A stretch of 64,000 nucleotides of DNA from Agarilytica sp045430305 (GCA_045430305.1 JAILXW010000001.1:1364001-1428000), one strand, 5' to 3'; positions 45,322-55,263 are shown, counted from the stretch's first letter. Numbers and translations are program-made. The notes: a model not told the origin generated them from the sequence alone.

Positions 45322-48300
45322 TTATTTCTCTTGTTCGAACTCGATGTTGATACCCAACGAACGAATCTCTTTAATTAACACGTTAAAGGATTCTGGCATA
45401 CCGGGTTCCATACGATGATCACCATCCACGATGTTCTTATACATCTTGGTTCGACCAGCGACGTCATCCGATTTAACCGTGAGCATTTCTTGAAGCGTGT
45501 ATGCAGCGCCGTATGCTTCTAGCGCCCACACCTCCATCTCACCAAATCGCTGACCACCGAATTGCGCCTTACCACCCAGCGGCTGCTGAGTCACAAGACT
45601 ATAAGAACCGGTAGAACGTGCATGCATCTTGTCGTCCACCAAGTGGTTGAGCTTGAGCATGTACATGTAACCCACAGTAACTGGACGCGTGAACTGATCA
45701 CCCGTACGGCCATCAAACAAGGTTAACTGACCGGAATCTGGAATATCTGCAAGAGAAAGTAACTCTTTAATCTCAGACTCTTTGGCGCCATCAAATACAC
45801 GTGTTGCCATTGGCACGCCGTCTTTTAGATTGCCTGCCAACTCAAGAATCTCTTGATCGCTAAAGCTATCAAGGTCTTCTGTGCGTTGTGATTCACCAAT
45901 ATCGTTGTAGATTCTGTGTAAGAACTCGCGCAGCTTAGCTACTTCCTGCTGCTGCTTGAGCATCTCGTCGATTTTGATACCGAGACCTTTAGCAGCCATA
46001 CCTAAGTGTGTTTCAAGAATCTGGCCCACGTTCATACGAGAAGGTACACCGAGCGGGTTAAGCACGATATCGATAGGGTCGCCGTTTTCATCATGCGGCA
46101 TATCTTCGATCGGCATAATGACCGAGATAACACCTTTGTTACCATGACGACCAGCCATTTTGTCACCAGGCTGAATGCGACGCTTAATAGCGAGATACAC
46201 TTTTACAATTTTAAGCACGCCAGGAGCGAGATCATCACCGCTTTCTAACTTGCCTTTTTTATCTTCGAAACGATCATCTAGATCTTTACGGCGATCGACT
46301 AGCTGTTGCTCGGCTTTGTCCAACTGCTCATTCAAAGCTTCGTCTTGCATACGAATCTTGAACCAATCTTCCGCTGCAATTTCATCGAGCATCTCGTTAG
46401 TAACTTCAGCGCCTTTTTTCACGCCTTTACCACTAGCAGCTAATTGACCGACCAAGGCTGAACGTAAGCGTTCGTAGGTCGCGCCCTCAACTATGCGATA
46501 CTCTTCATTCAAATCATTGCGAACTTTTTCAAGTTGCGACTCTTCGATTTCTTTCGAACGAGCATCTTTTTCTAAACCATCACGAGTAAAGACTTGAACA
46601 TCGATAACGGTACCTTTAACACTTGAAGGCACACGTAAAGAAGTATCTTTAACGTCTGAGGCTTTTTCACCGAAGATTGCACGCAGAAGTTTTTCTTCTG
46701 GTGTTAATTGCGTTTCACCTTTTGGCGTCACCTTACCGACAAGAATATCGCCCGCACCGACTTCAGCACCAACGTATACGATGCCGGACTCGTCCAACTT
46801 CGCCAACGCGCCTTCACCAACATTTGGGATATCTGCAGTAATCTCTTCGGAGCCAAGTTTCGTATCACGAGCGATACAAGTAAGCTCTTGAATGTGGATT
46901 GTGGTCAAACGGTCTTCTTGCACAACACGTTCAGAAACGAGAATCGAATCCTCAAAGTTGTAACCGTTCCAGGTCATAAATGCGATACGCATGTTTTGAC
47001 CTAGTGCCAATTCACCCATATCAACCGATGGTCCATCCGCAAGAATATCGCCACGCGCAATTGTATCGCCTACACGAACTATTGGACGCTGGTTAATACA
47101 GGTATTTTGGTTTGAACGCGTGTACTTAGTGAGATTGTATATATCTACACCAGCATCACCCGCATCAACTTCGTCATTGGCAACACGAATTACGATGCGC
47201 GCTGCATCAACACGCTCTACAACACCACCGTGCTTAGCCACAACACATACGCCAGAGTCACGTGCAACATAGCGTTCAATACCCGTACCGACTAAAGGCT
47301 TTTGAGCCTTTAACGTTGGAACTGCTTGACGCTGCATGTTCGAACCCATCAATGCGCGGTTCGCATCATCGTGCTCTAGGAATGGAATTAATGATGCCGC
47401 CACCGATACAACCTGGCGCGGGCTAACATCCATATACTCCACTTCGTTCGCAGCTTTTAATGTAAATTCGTTTTGGTGACGAACTGAAACCAGATCTTCG
47501 ACCAATTCACCGCTTTCGTTTAACTCAGCAGACGCCTGTGCAATGACATACTTTGCTTCGTTAATCGCAGACAAGTACTCGATTTCATCGGTAACTTTTC
47601 CGTCAACTACTTTACGATGCGGGCTTTCGAGGAAGCCGTAGTTATTCGTTCGAGCGAATGTCGCCAAAGAGTTGATCAAACCAATGTTTGGACCTTCCGG
47701 CGTCTCAATAGGACATACACGACCGTAGTGAGTTGGATGCACATCGCGCACCTCAAAGCCAGCACGTTCACGCGTAAGACCACCAGGCCCTAATGCAGAA
47801 ACACGACGCTTATGCGTGATTTCAGACAAGGGATTGTTTTGATCCATAAATTGAGAAAGTTGGCTAGAGCCAAAAAACTCTTTTACAGCAGCGGCAACAG
47901 GTTTTGCGTTAATCAAATCTTGCGGCATCAAACCTTCGCTTTCTGCCATAGACAAACGCTCTTTTACTGCGCGTTCTACACGGACCAAACCCACACGGAA
48001 TTGGTTTTCTGCCATTTCACCAACAGAACGAATACGGCGGTTACCCAAGTGGTCAATATCATCCACTGTGCCTTTACCGTTACGAATATCGATTAATGTT
48101 TTTAACACATCAACGATATCTTCGTTAGACAAAGTACCTTCGCCAGTTTCTGACTCACGACTTAAGCGACGATTGAACTTCATGCGACCAACCGCAGAAA
48201 GGTCGTAACGCTCTTGCGCAAAAAATAGGTTTTGGAACAAACCTTCAGCAGATTCTTTTGTCGGCGGCTCACCTGGACGCATCATACGGTAGATTTCTAC

Positions 48301-49404
48301 CAGCGCTTCCAGCTGAGTTTTAGACGGGTCTGCACGTAAGGTGTCGGAAACAAACGAACCGCAATCTAGGTCGTTGGTATAGAGGGTTTCGATTTCCGAA
48401 ACGCCAGCCTTAATCAAGGCCTCTATTGTTTCTTCAGTAATTTCAGTATTACATTCGAACAGTAACTCACCCGACTCAGTATCGATAACATCTTTCGCTA
48501 ACGCGCGACCGACAAGATACTCGTTTGGCACTTTTAGTTCAGTGATATTGTTCTTTTCGATTTGCTTGATATGACGCGCAGTAATACGACGACCTTGCTC
48601 GACTAAAACATTACCGTCGTTATCAACGAGATCAAATGCAGCGATATCACCGCGTAGGCGAGCTGGCACCAATTCGAATTTAACTTCATCTTCACTCAAC
48701 ATGAATCGGTTAGTATCGAAGAACATATCAAGCATTTCTTCGTTACTATAACCAAGCGCACGCAATAAAATCGTCGCAGGTAATTTACGACGACGATCGA
48801 TTCGTACGAAAACTAAATCTTTTGGATCAAACTCAAAATCTAACCATGAACCACGATAAGGAATCACACGCGCTGAATACAGCAACTTACCTGATGAGTG
48901 AGTCTTACCTTTGTCGTGCTCGAAAAACACACCAGGCGAACGGTGAAGCTGAGAAACGATAACGCGCTCAGTACCATTAATAACAAAGGTACCGTTATCC
49001 GTCATCAATGGGATTTCACCCATATAAACTTCTTGCTCTTTAATATCCTTGATCGCTTTGCTTGACGATTCTTTATCGTAAATAATCAAGCGCACACGAA
49101 CGCGCAGCGGTGCAGCGTAGGTAGTGCCACGAAGCGTACACTCGCTTACGTCAAAGGCTGGTTTGCCTAAGTTGTAGCTTACATATTCAAGCGCTGCATT
49201 TCCGGAGTAACTACTAATAGGAAACACGGACTTGAATGCAGCATGCAAACCGATATCGTTACGAGCGTCGTAATCGGTACCTGTCTGCGTAAATTTTCTG
49301 TAGGAATCTAATTGAATCGCCAATAGATATGGCACATCCATTACATCTTGGAGCTTGCCAAAATCCTTACGGATGCGTTTTTTCTCAGTATATGAGTAAG
49401 CCAT
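45322..49404 (-). CDS. rpoB: RNA polymerase beta subunit
   Basis: The 1360-residue product starts at the ATG at 49404 (MAYSYTEKKRIRKDF); nine extra codons upstream are not conserved. The rifampicin-binding region SSQLSQFMDQNNPLSEITHKRR looks wild type when read in parts. The C-terminal part interacts with beta' and sigma. The spacer to rplL contains an attenuator-like hairpin. Confidence 0.98.
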   Translation of the reverse strand: MAYSYTEKKRIRKDFGKLQDVMDVPYLLAIQLDSYRKFTQTGTDYDARNDIGLHAAFKSVFPISSYSGNAALEYVSYNLGKPAFDVSECTLRGTTYAAPLRVRVRLIIYDKESSSKAIKDIKEQEVYMGEIPLMTDNGTFVINGTERVIVSQLHRSPGVFFEHDKGKTHSSGKLLYSARVIPYRGSWLDFEFDPKDLVFVRIDRRRKLPATILLRALGYSNEEMLDMFFDTNRFMLSEDEVKFELVPARLRGDIAAFDLVDNDGNVLVEQGRRITARHIKQIEKNNITELKVPNEYLVGRALAKDVIDTESGELLFECNTEITEETIEALIKAGVSEIETLYTNDLDCGSFVSDTLRADPSKTQLEALVEIYRMMRPGEPPTKESAEGLFQNLFFAQERYDLSAVGRMKFNRRLSRESETGEGTLSNEDIVDVLKTLIDIRNGKGTVDDIDHLGNRRIRSVGEMAENQFRVGLVRVERAVKERLSMAESEGLMPQDLINAKPVAAAVKEFFGSSQLSQFMDQNNPLSEITHKRRVSALGPGGLTRERAGFEVRDVHPTHYGRVCPIETPEGPNIGLINSLATFARTNNYGFLESPHRKVVDGKVTDEIEYLSAINEAKYVIAQASAELNESGELVEDLVSVRHQNEFTLKAANEVEYMDVSPRQVVSVAASLIPFLEHDDANRALMGSNMQRQAVPTLKAQKPLVGTGIERYVARDSGVCVVAKHGGVVERVDAARIVIRVANDEVDAGDAGVDIYNLTKYTRSNQNTCINQRPIVRVGDTIARGDILADGPSVDMGELALGQNMRIAFMTWNGYNFEDSILVSERVVQEDRLTTIHIQELTCIARDTKLGSEEITADIPNVGEGALAKLDESGIVYVGAEVGAGDILVGKVTPKGETQLTPEEKLLRAIFGEKASDVKDTSLRVPSSVKGTVIDVQVFTRDGLEKDARSKEIEESQLEKVRNDLNEEYRIVEGATYERLRSALVGQLAASGKGVKKGAEVTNEMLDEIAAEDWFKIRMQDEALNEQLDKAEQQLVDRRKDLDDRFEDKKGKLESGDDLAPGVLKIVKVYLAIKRRIQPGDKMAGRHGNKGVISVIMPIEDMPHDENGDPIDIVLNPLGVPSRMNVGQILETHLGMAAKGLGIKIDEMLKQQQEVAKLREFLHRIYNDIGESQRTEDLDSFSDQEILELAGNLKDGVPMATRVFDGAKESEIKELLSLADIPDSGQLTLFDGRTGDQFTRPVTVGYMYMLKLNHLVDDKMHARSTGSYSLVTQQPLGGKAQFGGQRFGEMEVWALEAYGAAYTLQEMLTVKSDDVAGRTKMYKNIVDGDHRMEPGMPESFNVLIKEIRSLGINIEFEQEK

Positions 49405-49669
49405 TAGTAATGTATTCCTCAGCTTGTTCACGGATGAGTAACAAACAGGATGTTCAATAGCATTAGTGTCTTAAGTTTCTTATGAAAGAAAAGTATTTAA
49501 ATGACCAACAACGTATTTATACGTCGGCTATTATTAACAAGTACCTGTTGGGTTTTTCGTCAACTTCAAACAACAAAAAACCGAATTATGTTGCGCATTT
49601 ACTTTTACTTAAAAGCATAAGTTATTACGCGCCCCGCCTGAAAAAAGCTTTTGACTTCTAACAAAAACG
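49405..49669 (-). other. rplL-rpoB spacer (promoter-proximal part of rpoB)
   Basis: About 265 bp downstream of the attenuator hold no gene. A TTGACG occurs, but no good -10 stands at 16-18 bp, so I do not call a promoter. RNase III-like processing signals, known here in E. coli, could not be judged. Confidence 0.4.
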
Positions 49670-49702
49670 GAGAAAGGCCGACGGTTATATAACCGCCAGC
49701 CC
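49670..49702 (-). terminator. Attenuator hairpin after rplL
   Basis: On the minus strand GGC-G-CGGTTATATAACCG-C-GCC-type pairing forms a stem of about 10 bp, followed by TTTCTCCGTTTTT. Partial termination at this place sets the ribosomal protein to polymerase ratio in E. coli; the same role is inferred. Confidence 0.7.
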
Positions 49703-49733
49703 GTTACCAAATAAATTTGGATTTGTTTCGAGC

Positions 49734-50117
49734 TTACTTAAGCTCAACAGATGCGCCAGCTTCTTCCAAGGCTTTCTTGGCTTCTTCGGCGTCGTCTTTA
49801 GATGCTGCTTCTTTAACAGCGCTTGGAGCACCATCAACAAGAGCTTTTGCTTCTTTAAGGCCAAGACCTGTAATTGCACGTACAGCCTTAATAACGTTAA
49901 CTTTCTTATCGCCAACAGCGGTAAGCATAACGTCGAATTCAGTTTGTTCTGCAGCGGCAGCACCACCAGCGTCGCCGCCAGCAGCAGGGCCAGCAACTGC
50001 AACAGCAGCAGCAGCAGACACACCAAATTTTTCTTCCATTGCAGAAACTAGTTCAACAACATCCATCACTGACATTTCAGCGATTGCATCAAGAATATCT
50101 TCTTTAGAAAGAGCCAT
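49734..50117 (-). CDS. rplL: 50S ribosomal protein L7/L12
   Basis: L7/L12 forms the flexible stalk that recruits translational GTPases. The 127-residue product begins MALSKEDILDAIAEMSVMDV, has an Ala/Gly hinge (about 38-55) and the conserved C-terminal domain KVNVIKAVRAITGLGLKEAK. I chose the ATG at 50117, with GGGAGA upstream. Confidence 0.98.
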   Translation of the reverse strand: MALSKEDILDAIAEMSVMDVVELVSAMEEKFGVSAAAAVAVAGPAAGGDAGGAAAAEQTEFDVMLTAVGDKKVNVIKAVRAITGLGLKEAKALVDGAPSAVKEAASKDDAEEAKKALEEAGASVELK

Positions 50118-50172
50118 TACTCTATCTCCCATTAATAAATAAATTTGTTAACAATTAAGAAGGGCTAAACAA

Positions 50173-50703
50173 TTAAGCCGCTTCTTGCTTTTGGTCACGA
50201 ACAGCCGCGACAGCGCGTGTAACTTTGGTAGGTACTTCGTTGAAAGTACGTGCCAATTTGGTGACTGGTGCAATCATGACGCTGCACAACATGCCAAGCG
50301 CTTGTTCACGAGTCGGCAACTTAGCTAGTGCGTCGATTTGATCGGCACCAAGCAATTTACCACCCACAGACAATGCTTTAACTTCAAACTTCTCTTCTTC
50401 TTTAGCGAAGTCTTTGAAGATACGAGCCGCTGCACCTGGATCTTCCATAGAAAATCCAAAAATGCTGGGACCAACAAGCGCATCAGAAACGCACTCAAAT
50501 TCGGTACCCTGTATAGCTCTCTTAGCAAGCGTGTTACGAACAACCTGCAAACGCACACCGTTTTCACGGGCTTGTTTACGAAGCTGATCCATTGCGCCGA
50601 CGGTCACACCGCGTGCGTCAGCAATCACCAGAGATAATGCGCCAGCTGCTGTCTCGTTAACGTCAGCAACAATTGCTTTTTTGTCTTCGAGTCCGATAGC
50701 CAT
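50173..50703 (-). CDS. rplJ: 50S ribosomal protein L10
   Basis: L10 anchors L7/L12 dimers and, with them, represses its own mRNA in E. coli. The 176-residue product begins MAIGLEDKKAIVADVNETAA and has the C-terminal L7/L12-binding helix region. The 339-bp upstream spacer is long enough for a regulatory leader. Confidence 0.98.
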   Translation of the reverse strand: MAIGLEDKKAIVADVNETAAGALSLVIADARGVTVGAMDQLRKQARENGVRLQVVRNTLAKRAIQGTEFECVSDALVGPSIFGFSMEDPGAAARIFKDFAKEEEKFEVKALSVGGKLLGADQIDALAKLPTREQALGMLCSVMIAPVTKLARTFNEVPTKVTRAVAAVRDQKQEAA

Positions 50704-51042
50704 AAATAACCTATCTCTTGGTTAAAGTTAAGCTTGAGCAAAATTACTCAAGCTATTTTTCGGTGATCTGCCAGCGGGGCTCCTGCTTTGCTGACGAATA
50801 TCTTGTCCTTTGACATTCCAATAAATAAATATCGGGTCTCACCGTCTGCGTAGGCTTATACCCCCCAAACAAACTGAAAGGAGAGCTTAGATTAAGCGAA
50901 TCACATTAGTACGCACGAGTCGTACACAACAACCTTCTTCACACCTACGGTCTTTGACGACCTGCTTTACTTTGCATGTTTTTCAATTAAATAAAACATT
51001 ACCCAGCAAAACAGCCCACAAAGTCTGTTTGCTTCCGAGGAA
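50704..51042 (-). promoter_or_regulatory. rplA-rplJ spacer with candidate promoter and L10 leader
   Basis: No gene is seen. A candidate promoter on the minus strand is TTGTTG (50932-50927), 18 bp, TAATGT (50908-50903), of moderate quality. The rest would be a leader of about 190 nt. It contains an AGGAGC segment and a CAGC/GCTG pairing that might belong to an L10 binding site; the fold was not established. Confidence 0.4.
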
Positions 51043-51738
51043 CTATGCCTCGATGGAAGCTAAATCGATCGCCAATCCAGGCCCCATAGTAGTGCTCAAA
51101 GAAATTTTCTTTAAGTACACACCTTTGGCTGCAGCTGGCTTAGCCTTTTTCAAATCTACAAGCAAAGCTTCTAGGTTTTCTTTAATCGCACTTGGTTCAA
51201 AACTTACTTTGCCGATACCACCATGAACGACGCCGCCTTTATCAGCACGGAAACGAACCTGACCAGCTTTAGCTTTTTTAACTGCTTCAGCAACATTAGG
51301 CGTTACAGTACCAGTTTTTGGGTTTGGCATAAGACCGCGAGGACCTAACACCTGACCAAGCTGGCCGACAACGCGCATTGCAGCAGGGTCTGCAACTACA
51401 ACGTCAAAATCCATCATACCGCCTTTAATTTCCGCCGCGAGTTCTTCCATACCAACGAACTCAGCACCTGCTTCTTTTGCAGCATCTGCATTCGCGCCAG
51501 AAGTAAATACTGCGACGCGAACGTCTTTACCTGTACCGTGAGGCAAGCTTGTTGCGCCACGAACGTTTTGGTCAGATTTACGAGGATCAATACCAAGATT
51601 AATCGCTACATCAACTGTTTCTGAAAACTTCACTTGCGAAAGCTCTTTCAAAAGCCCGACAGCATCTGCGATGTCGTATTGCTTTGCAGGGTCAACTTTT
51701 TCGTTGATAAGCTTACGACGCTTAGTTAACTTAGCCAT
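51043..51738 (-). CDS. rplA: 50S ribosomal protein L1
   Basis: L1 forms the mobile stalk at the E site and represses the rplK-rplA mRNA in E. coli. I start at the ATG at 51738 (MAKLTKRRKLINEKVD), giving 231 residues; a longer frame overlaps rplK in another frame and is not conserved. The core GLMPNPKTGTVTPNV is typical. Confidence 0.98.
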   Translation of the reverse strand: MAKLTKRRKLINEKVDPAKQYDIADAVGLLKELSQVKFSETVDVAINLGIDPRKSDQNVRGATSLPHGTGKDVRVAVFTSGANADAAKEAGAEFVGMEELAAEIKGGMMDFDVVVADPAAMRVVGQLGQVLGPRGLMPNPKTGTVTPNVAEAVKKAKAGQVRFRADKGGVVHGGIGKVSFEPSAIKENLEALLVDLKKAKPAAAKGVYLKKISLSTTMGPGLAIDLASIEA

Positions 51739-51739
51739 G

Positions 51740-52171
51740 TTACACACCCTCCGTTTCAATACCGGCACTGCGAGCAGAGCCTGCAATCGTGCGAACCGCT
51801 GCATCCATGTCGGCTGCAGTAAGGTCTGGCATTTTAATAGTGGCAATCTCTTCTAATTGCTCACGCGTCACTTTACCGACTTTGTCTGTATTAGGACGCC
51901 CACTACCGCTTTTGATTTTTGCTGCCTTACGCAACAAGAAAGCCGCTGGCGGAGTCTTCGTTTCAAAGGTGAAACTTCTGTCACTGTATACAGAAATAAT
52001 GACAGGAACTGGCGCACCCGGCTCAAGACTTTGAGTCTGAGCGTTAAATGCTTTACAGAATTCCATGATGTTAACACCGTGTTGACCTAGCGCAGGACCA
52101 ACAGGTGGACTTGGGTTTGCTTGACCAGCTGCAACTTGCAGCTTGATATAAGCTTCTACTTTCTTTGCCAT
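51740..52171 (-). CDS. rplK: 50S ribosomal protein L11
   Basis: L11 is part of the GTPase-associated centre and senses uncharged tRNA with RelA. The 143-residue product begins MAKKVEAYIKLQVAAGQANP; the N-terminal proline-rich switch SPPVGPALGQHGVN is intact. It ends 1 bp before rplA. Confidence 0.98.
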   Translation of the reverse strand: MAKKVEAYIKLQVAAGQANPSPPVGPALGQHGVNIMEFCKAFNAQTQSLEPGAPVPVIISVYSDRSFTFETKTPPAAFLLRKAAKIKSGSGRPNTDKVGKVTREQLEEIATIKMPDLTAADMDAAVRTIAGSARSAGIETEGV

Positions 52172-52392
52172 GGTTAGTTTCCCCTATAGTTGGGTTGTTA
52201 ACGCCTCCAAGCAGCGGCAACTGCTTTTCTTAGGCTCCCCTTCTTTGCAAGAGCGACACCAACATCACTTTTTGCAAAGACGTGAAAAGCCCTCTCCCGA
52301 CACCGTTAATCAAATTAACACTCTCGAGGGAAGGCTGAATTTTATATCTTACAAAACACAAAGAGGTGTTTCGTCAATCTCAATTTGACCGC
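52172..52392 (-). promoter_or_regulatory. rplK leader with candidate -35 and stem-loops
   Basis: Minus-strand TTGACG lies at 52378-52373 with only weak -10 candidates (TAAGAT, TTGTAA) downstream. The leader holds a GTTAAT/ATTAAC hairpin (52305-52319) and an 8-bp CTTTGCAA/TTGCAAAG stem with a 21-nt loop (52243-52279), positioned where L1 binds the E. coli message. That role is inference. Confidence 0.4.
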
Positions 52393-52926
52393 TTAGGTTT
52401 TCTCTACTTGGCTAAACTCGAGCTCAACCGGTGTAGAACGACCAAAGATAAGGACCGCCACTTGAAGCCGGCTCTTCTCATAATTCACTTCTTCAACAAC
52501 ACCATTAAAGTCGTTAAACGGACCATCAGTAACACGAACCATTTCGCCTGGCTCAAAGAGTGTTTTTGGTGTTGGTTTTTCAGCAGAGTCATCAACACGC
52601 TGAAGAATCAAATCGGCTTCTTTGTCGGTAATCGGTGCAGGCTGATCGGCCTTACCACCGATAAACCCCATTACACGAGGCGTATCTTTTACCAAATGCC
52701 ATGAATCATCTGAAAGTTCCATTTGCACCAAAACATACCCTGGGAAGAACTTACGCTCAGACTTTCTTTTTTGGCCACCGCGCATTTCAACCACTTCTTC
52801 AGTGGGAACAAGCACATCGCCAAATTGATCTTGCATATCTTGCAGCTCAATGCGCTCACGCAAAGCATTAGCCACTTTCTTTTCGTAACCAGAATAGGCG
52901 TGAACAACGTACCAACGCTTAGTCAT
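52393..52926 (-). CDS. nusG: Transcription termination/antitermination factor NusG
   Basis: NusG binds RNA polymerase through its N-terminal domain and Rho or S10 through the C-terminal KOW domain. The 177-residue product starts at the ATG at 52926 (MTKRWYVVHAYSGYEKK), with AGGGG 8 nt upstream, and ends in the KOW motif (PGEMVRVTDGPFNDFNG). It lies 12 bp after secE. Confidence 0.98.
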   Translation of the reverse strand: MTKRWYVVHAYSGYEKKVANALRERIELQDMQDQFGDVLVPTEEVVEMRGGQKRKSERKFFPGYVLVQMELSDDSWHLVKDTPRVMGFIGGKADQPAPITDKEADLILQRVDDSAEKPTPKTLFEPGEMVRVTDGPFNDFNGVVEEVNYEKSRLQVAVLIFGRSTPVELEFSQVEKT

Positions 52927-52938
52927 ATCGCTCACCCC

Positions 52939-53313
52939 TTACCCAATAATCAACGATGCGATAGCACCAAGGCCCATATCCAACAACCAAAGAATCACCG
53001 CCGCAATCAATACAACAACCACAACAATCATCGTTGTCTGTATTTGCTCTTGGCGTGACGGCCAGACAACCTTGCGAATCTCTACTTGCGCCGCTTTAAG
53101 CAATTCGAAAAACGAGTCACCTTTTGCCGTATTAACAGCAATTAAACAAGCAACAATACCAACAGCCACCATCGCCAGAACGCGATATAAAACCGGGAAT
53201 TCCGCCGAGTAATAGGAGTTAGCAACCGCACCACCTAAAATCAACGCGACTACAACCAACCACTTCAAGCCATCAAGGCGAAATTCCGCTTGTTGTTCTA
53301 ATTTTGCACTCAT
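52939..53313 (-). CDS. secE: Preprotein translocase subunit SecE
   Basis: SecE clamps SecY in the translocon. The 124-residue product has three hydrophobic helices, as in E. coli SecE (about 17-35, 41-60, 95-118), and the conserved amphipathic AQVEIRKVVWPSRQE. I start at the ATG at 53313; twelve more in-frame codons upstream are not typical. It is followed by nusG. Confidence 0.95.
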   Translation of the reverse strand: MSAKLEQQAEFRLDGLKWLVVVALILGGAVANSYYSAEFPVLYRVLAMVAVGIVACLIAVNTAKGDSFFELLKAAQVEIRKVVWPSRQEQIQTTMIVVVVVLIAAVILWLLDMGLGAIASLIIG

Positions 53314-53452
53314 CTGCACAGGGCACTCTCTAATTTTTTGCTTTCGCAATACTTTCTAGTTTTCACAGAGACTTCTTTTCATATTGAAGCCTCTATCTTT
53401 TGTGATGCAACCGCACCACCACTGGCAAGCCCAGCGAGAAACTAAAACCACT

Positions 53453-53470
53453 AAAGAGGCGGACCTCTTT
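53453..53470 (-). repeat. Short perfect hairpin between tRNA-Trp and secE
   Basis: AAAGAGG and CCTCTTT pair around a 4-nt loop. No T-run follows. It may mark the end of the tRNA precursor or a weak terminator. Confidence 0.4.
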
Positions 53471-53529
53471 CTAGCTATTTCAGTCGACAACCCAAAAATC
53501 AAAAATGATTTTCAAGCTGCTAATAAATA

Positions 53530-53605
53530 TGGCAGGCCAGGAGGGACTCGAACCCCCAACTTTCGGTTTTGGAGACCGACGCTCTACCAATTGAACTACT
53601 GGCCT
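53530..53605 (-). tRNA. tRNA-Trp (CCA anticodon)
   Basis: Read on the minus strand the gene folds into a cloverleaf: acceptor AGGCCAG/CTGGCCT, anticodon loop CTCCAAA with CCA, T arm GGGGGTTCGAGTCCC, and an encoded 3' CCA. It lies between tuf copy 2 and secE, as in Pseudomonas. Confidence 0.96.
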
Positions 53606-53683
53606 AACGCTTACCGCCCCACCTACCTGTTTGATTTACTTTTTTGAGCGCCTTAACGCACACCCAAAACACAGGCAAAAGAA

Positions 53684-53719
53684 ACGCAAAAAGGTTGGCA
53701 GACATTTCCACCAACCTTT
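53684..53719 (-). terminator. Intrinsic terminator of tuf copy 2
   Basis: On the minus strand AAAGGTTGG and CCAACCTTT form a perfect 9-bp stem, followed by TTTTTG. It begins 20 bp after the tuf stop and separates it from tRNA-Trp, secE and nusG. Confidence 0.85.
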
Positions 53720-53738
53720 AGTTAAAAATTATCGAAAC

Positions 53739-54962
53739 TTATTCAACAATTTTTGCAACAACACCGGCACCCACAGTACGACCACCTTCACGGATCGCAA
53801 AGCGAAGACCTTCGTCCATCGCGATTGGGCAGATCAAAGTCACAACCATTTGAATGTTGTCACCCGGCATTACCATCTCAACACCTTCAGGTAGCTCACA
53901 CGCCCCTGTTACGTCAGTAGTACGGAAGTAGAACTGAGGGCGGTAGCCTTTAAAGAATGGTGTATGACGACCACCTTCATCTTTAGACAAGACGTAAACT
54001 TCGCCTTCGAACTTAGTGTGCGGCATGATTGAGCCTGAATGTGCCAACACTTGACCACGCTCTACCTCTTCACGCTTCGTACCACGAAGAAGTACACCTA
54101 CGTTCTCACCTGCACGACCTTCGTCAAGCAGCTTACGGAACATTTCTACACCCGTAACGGTTGTCTTGGTCGTCTCTTTAACACCAACAATTTCAATCTC
54201 TTCACCAACTTTGATGATACCGCGCTCAACACGACCAGTAACAACCGTACCACGACCCTGAATCGAGAATACGTCTTCGATTGGCATCAAGAAAGCACCA
54301 TCAATGGCACGCTCTGGCTCAGGAATGTACTCGTCTAGCGTTTCAACCAACTTCTTAACTGCTGACGTACCTAGACCATGCTCATCTTCGCCGTTAAGGG
54401 CCATCAATGCAGAGCCTGGAATGATTGGCGTATCGTCGCCTGGGAATTCGTATTCAGAAAGAAGATCACGAAGCTCCATCTCTACAAGCTCTAGCATCTC
54501 TGCATATTCTTCTGAATCTACACCGCCACAGTCTTCAGCAAGAAGGTCTGCTTTGTTTAGGAATACCACGATAAAAGGAACACCTACCTGACGAGAAAGT
54601 AAGATGTGCTCACGCGTTTGTGGCATTGGGCCATCGGTAGAGCCACACACTAAGATCGCGCCATCCATTTGGGCAGCACCTGTAATCATGTTTTTCACGT
54701 AGTCGGCGTGCCCTGGGCAGTCGACGTGCGCGTAGTGGCGAGCAGGAGAATCGTACTCAACGTGAGACGTCGCAATCGTAATACCACGCTCGCGCTCTTC
54801 TGGTGCGTTATCGATGCCATCAAAGGCTACCGATTCACCGCCCCATACTTCCGCACATACGCGCGTTAGAGCTGCTGTTAGGGTCGTTTTACCGTGGTCA
54901 ACGTGGCCAATGGTGCCTACGTTTACGTGGGGTTTGCTTCGTTCAAATTTTTCCTTTGCCAT
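53739..54962 (-). CDS. tuf: Elongation factor Tu, copy 2
   Basis: The protein is the same as copy 1 (407 residues, GHVDHGKTTLT, NKAD). It begins ATG-GCA-AAG, where copy 1 has GTG-GCT-AAA, and stops with TAA instead of TGA. In between I saw only one base difference, a silent Gly codon (54816 against 28848). This position, behind a Thr-Tyr-Gly-Thr tRNA set, is that of tufB in E. coli. Confidence 0.97.
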   Translation of the reverse strand: MAKEKFERSKPHVNVGTIGHVDHGKTTLTAALTRVCAEVWGGESVAFDGIDNAPEERERGITIATSHVEYDSPARHYAHVDCPGHADYVKNMITGAAQMDGAILVCGSTDGPMPQTREHILLSRQVGVPFIVVFLNKADLLAEDCGGVDSEEYAEMLELVEMELRDLLSEYEFPGDDTPIIPGSALMALNGEDEHGLGTSAVKKLVETLDEYIPEPERAIDGAFLMPIEDVFSIQGRGTVVTGRVERGIIKVGEEIEIVGVKETTKTTVTGVEMFRKLLDEGRAGENVGVLLRGTKREEVERGQVLAHSGSIMPHTKFEGEVYVLSKDEGGRHTPFFKGYRPQFYFRTTDVTGACELPEGVEMVMPGDNIQMVVTLICPIAMDEGLRFAIREGGRTVGAGVVAKIVE

Positions 54963-55102
54963 TGCAAGGGTCTCCTCAAATGGGACAATTTATCAATATT
55001 AAAAGTTATCAACGCTTTCTAAATCTGATGTATCAGCTCGCCTAAACGAACCACGACACCACTTCTTTTGAACACCAGCATCAAGCCACCGATATTCTTA
55101 AA

Positions 55103-55178
<76 letters not shown>

Positions 55179-55189
55179 AAAACCTTTAT

Positions 55190-55263
55190 TGGAGCGGGCG
55201 GCGGGAATCGAACCCGCGTGTTCAGCTTGGAAGGCTGACGTTCTACCATTGAACTACGCCCGC
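55190..55263 (-). tRNA. tRNA-Gly (TCC anticodon)
   Basis: Minus-strand cloverleaf, 74 nt with CCA: acceptor GCGGGCG/CGCCCGC, anticodon loop CTTCCAA, T arm GCGGGTTCGATTCCCGC. It lies 11 bp upstream of tRNA-Thr(GGT). Confidence 0.96.

Noticed and set aside
49405..49560. Separate promoter for rpoB
   Set aside because: A TTGACG is present but no acceptable -10 stands at 16-18 bp.
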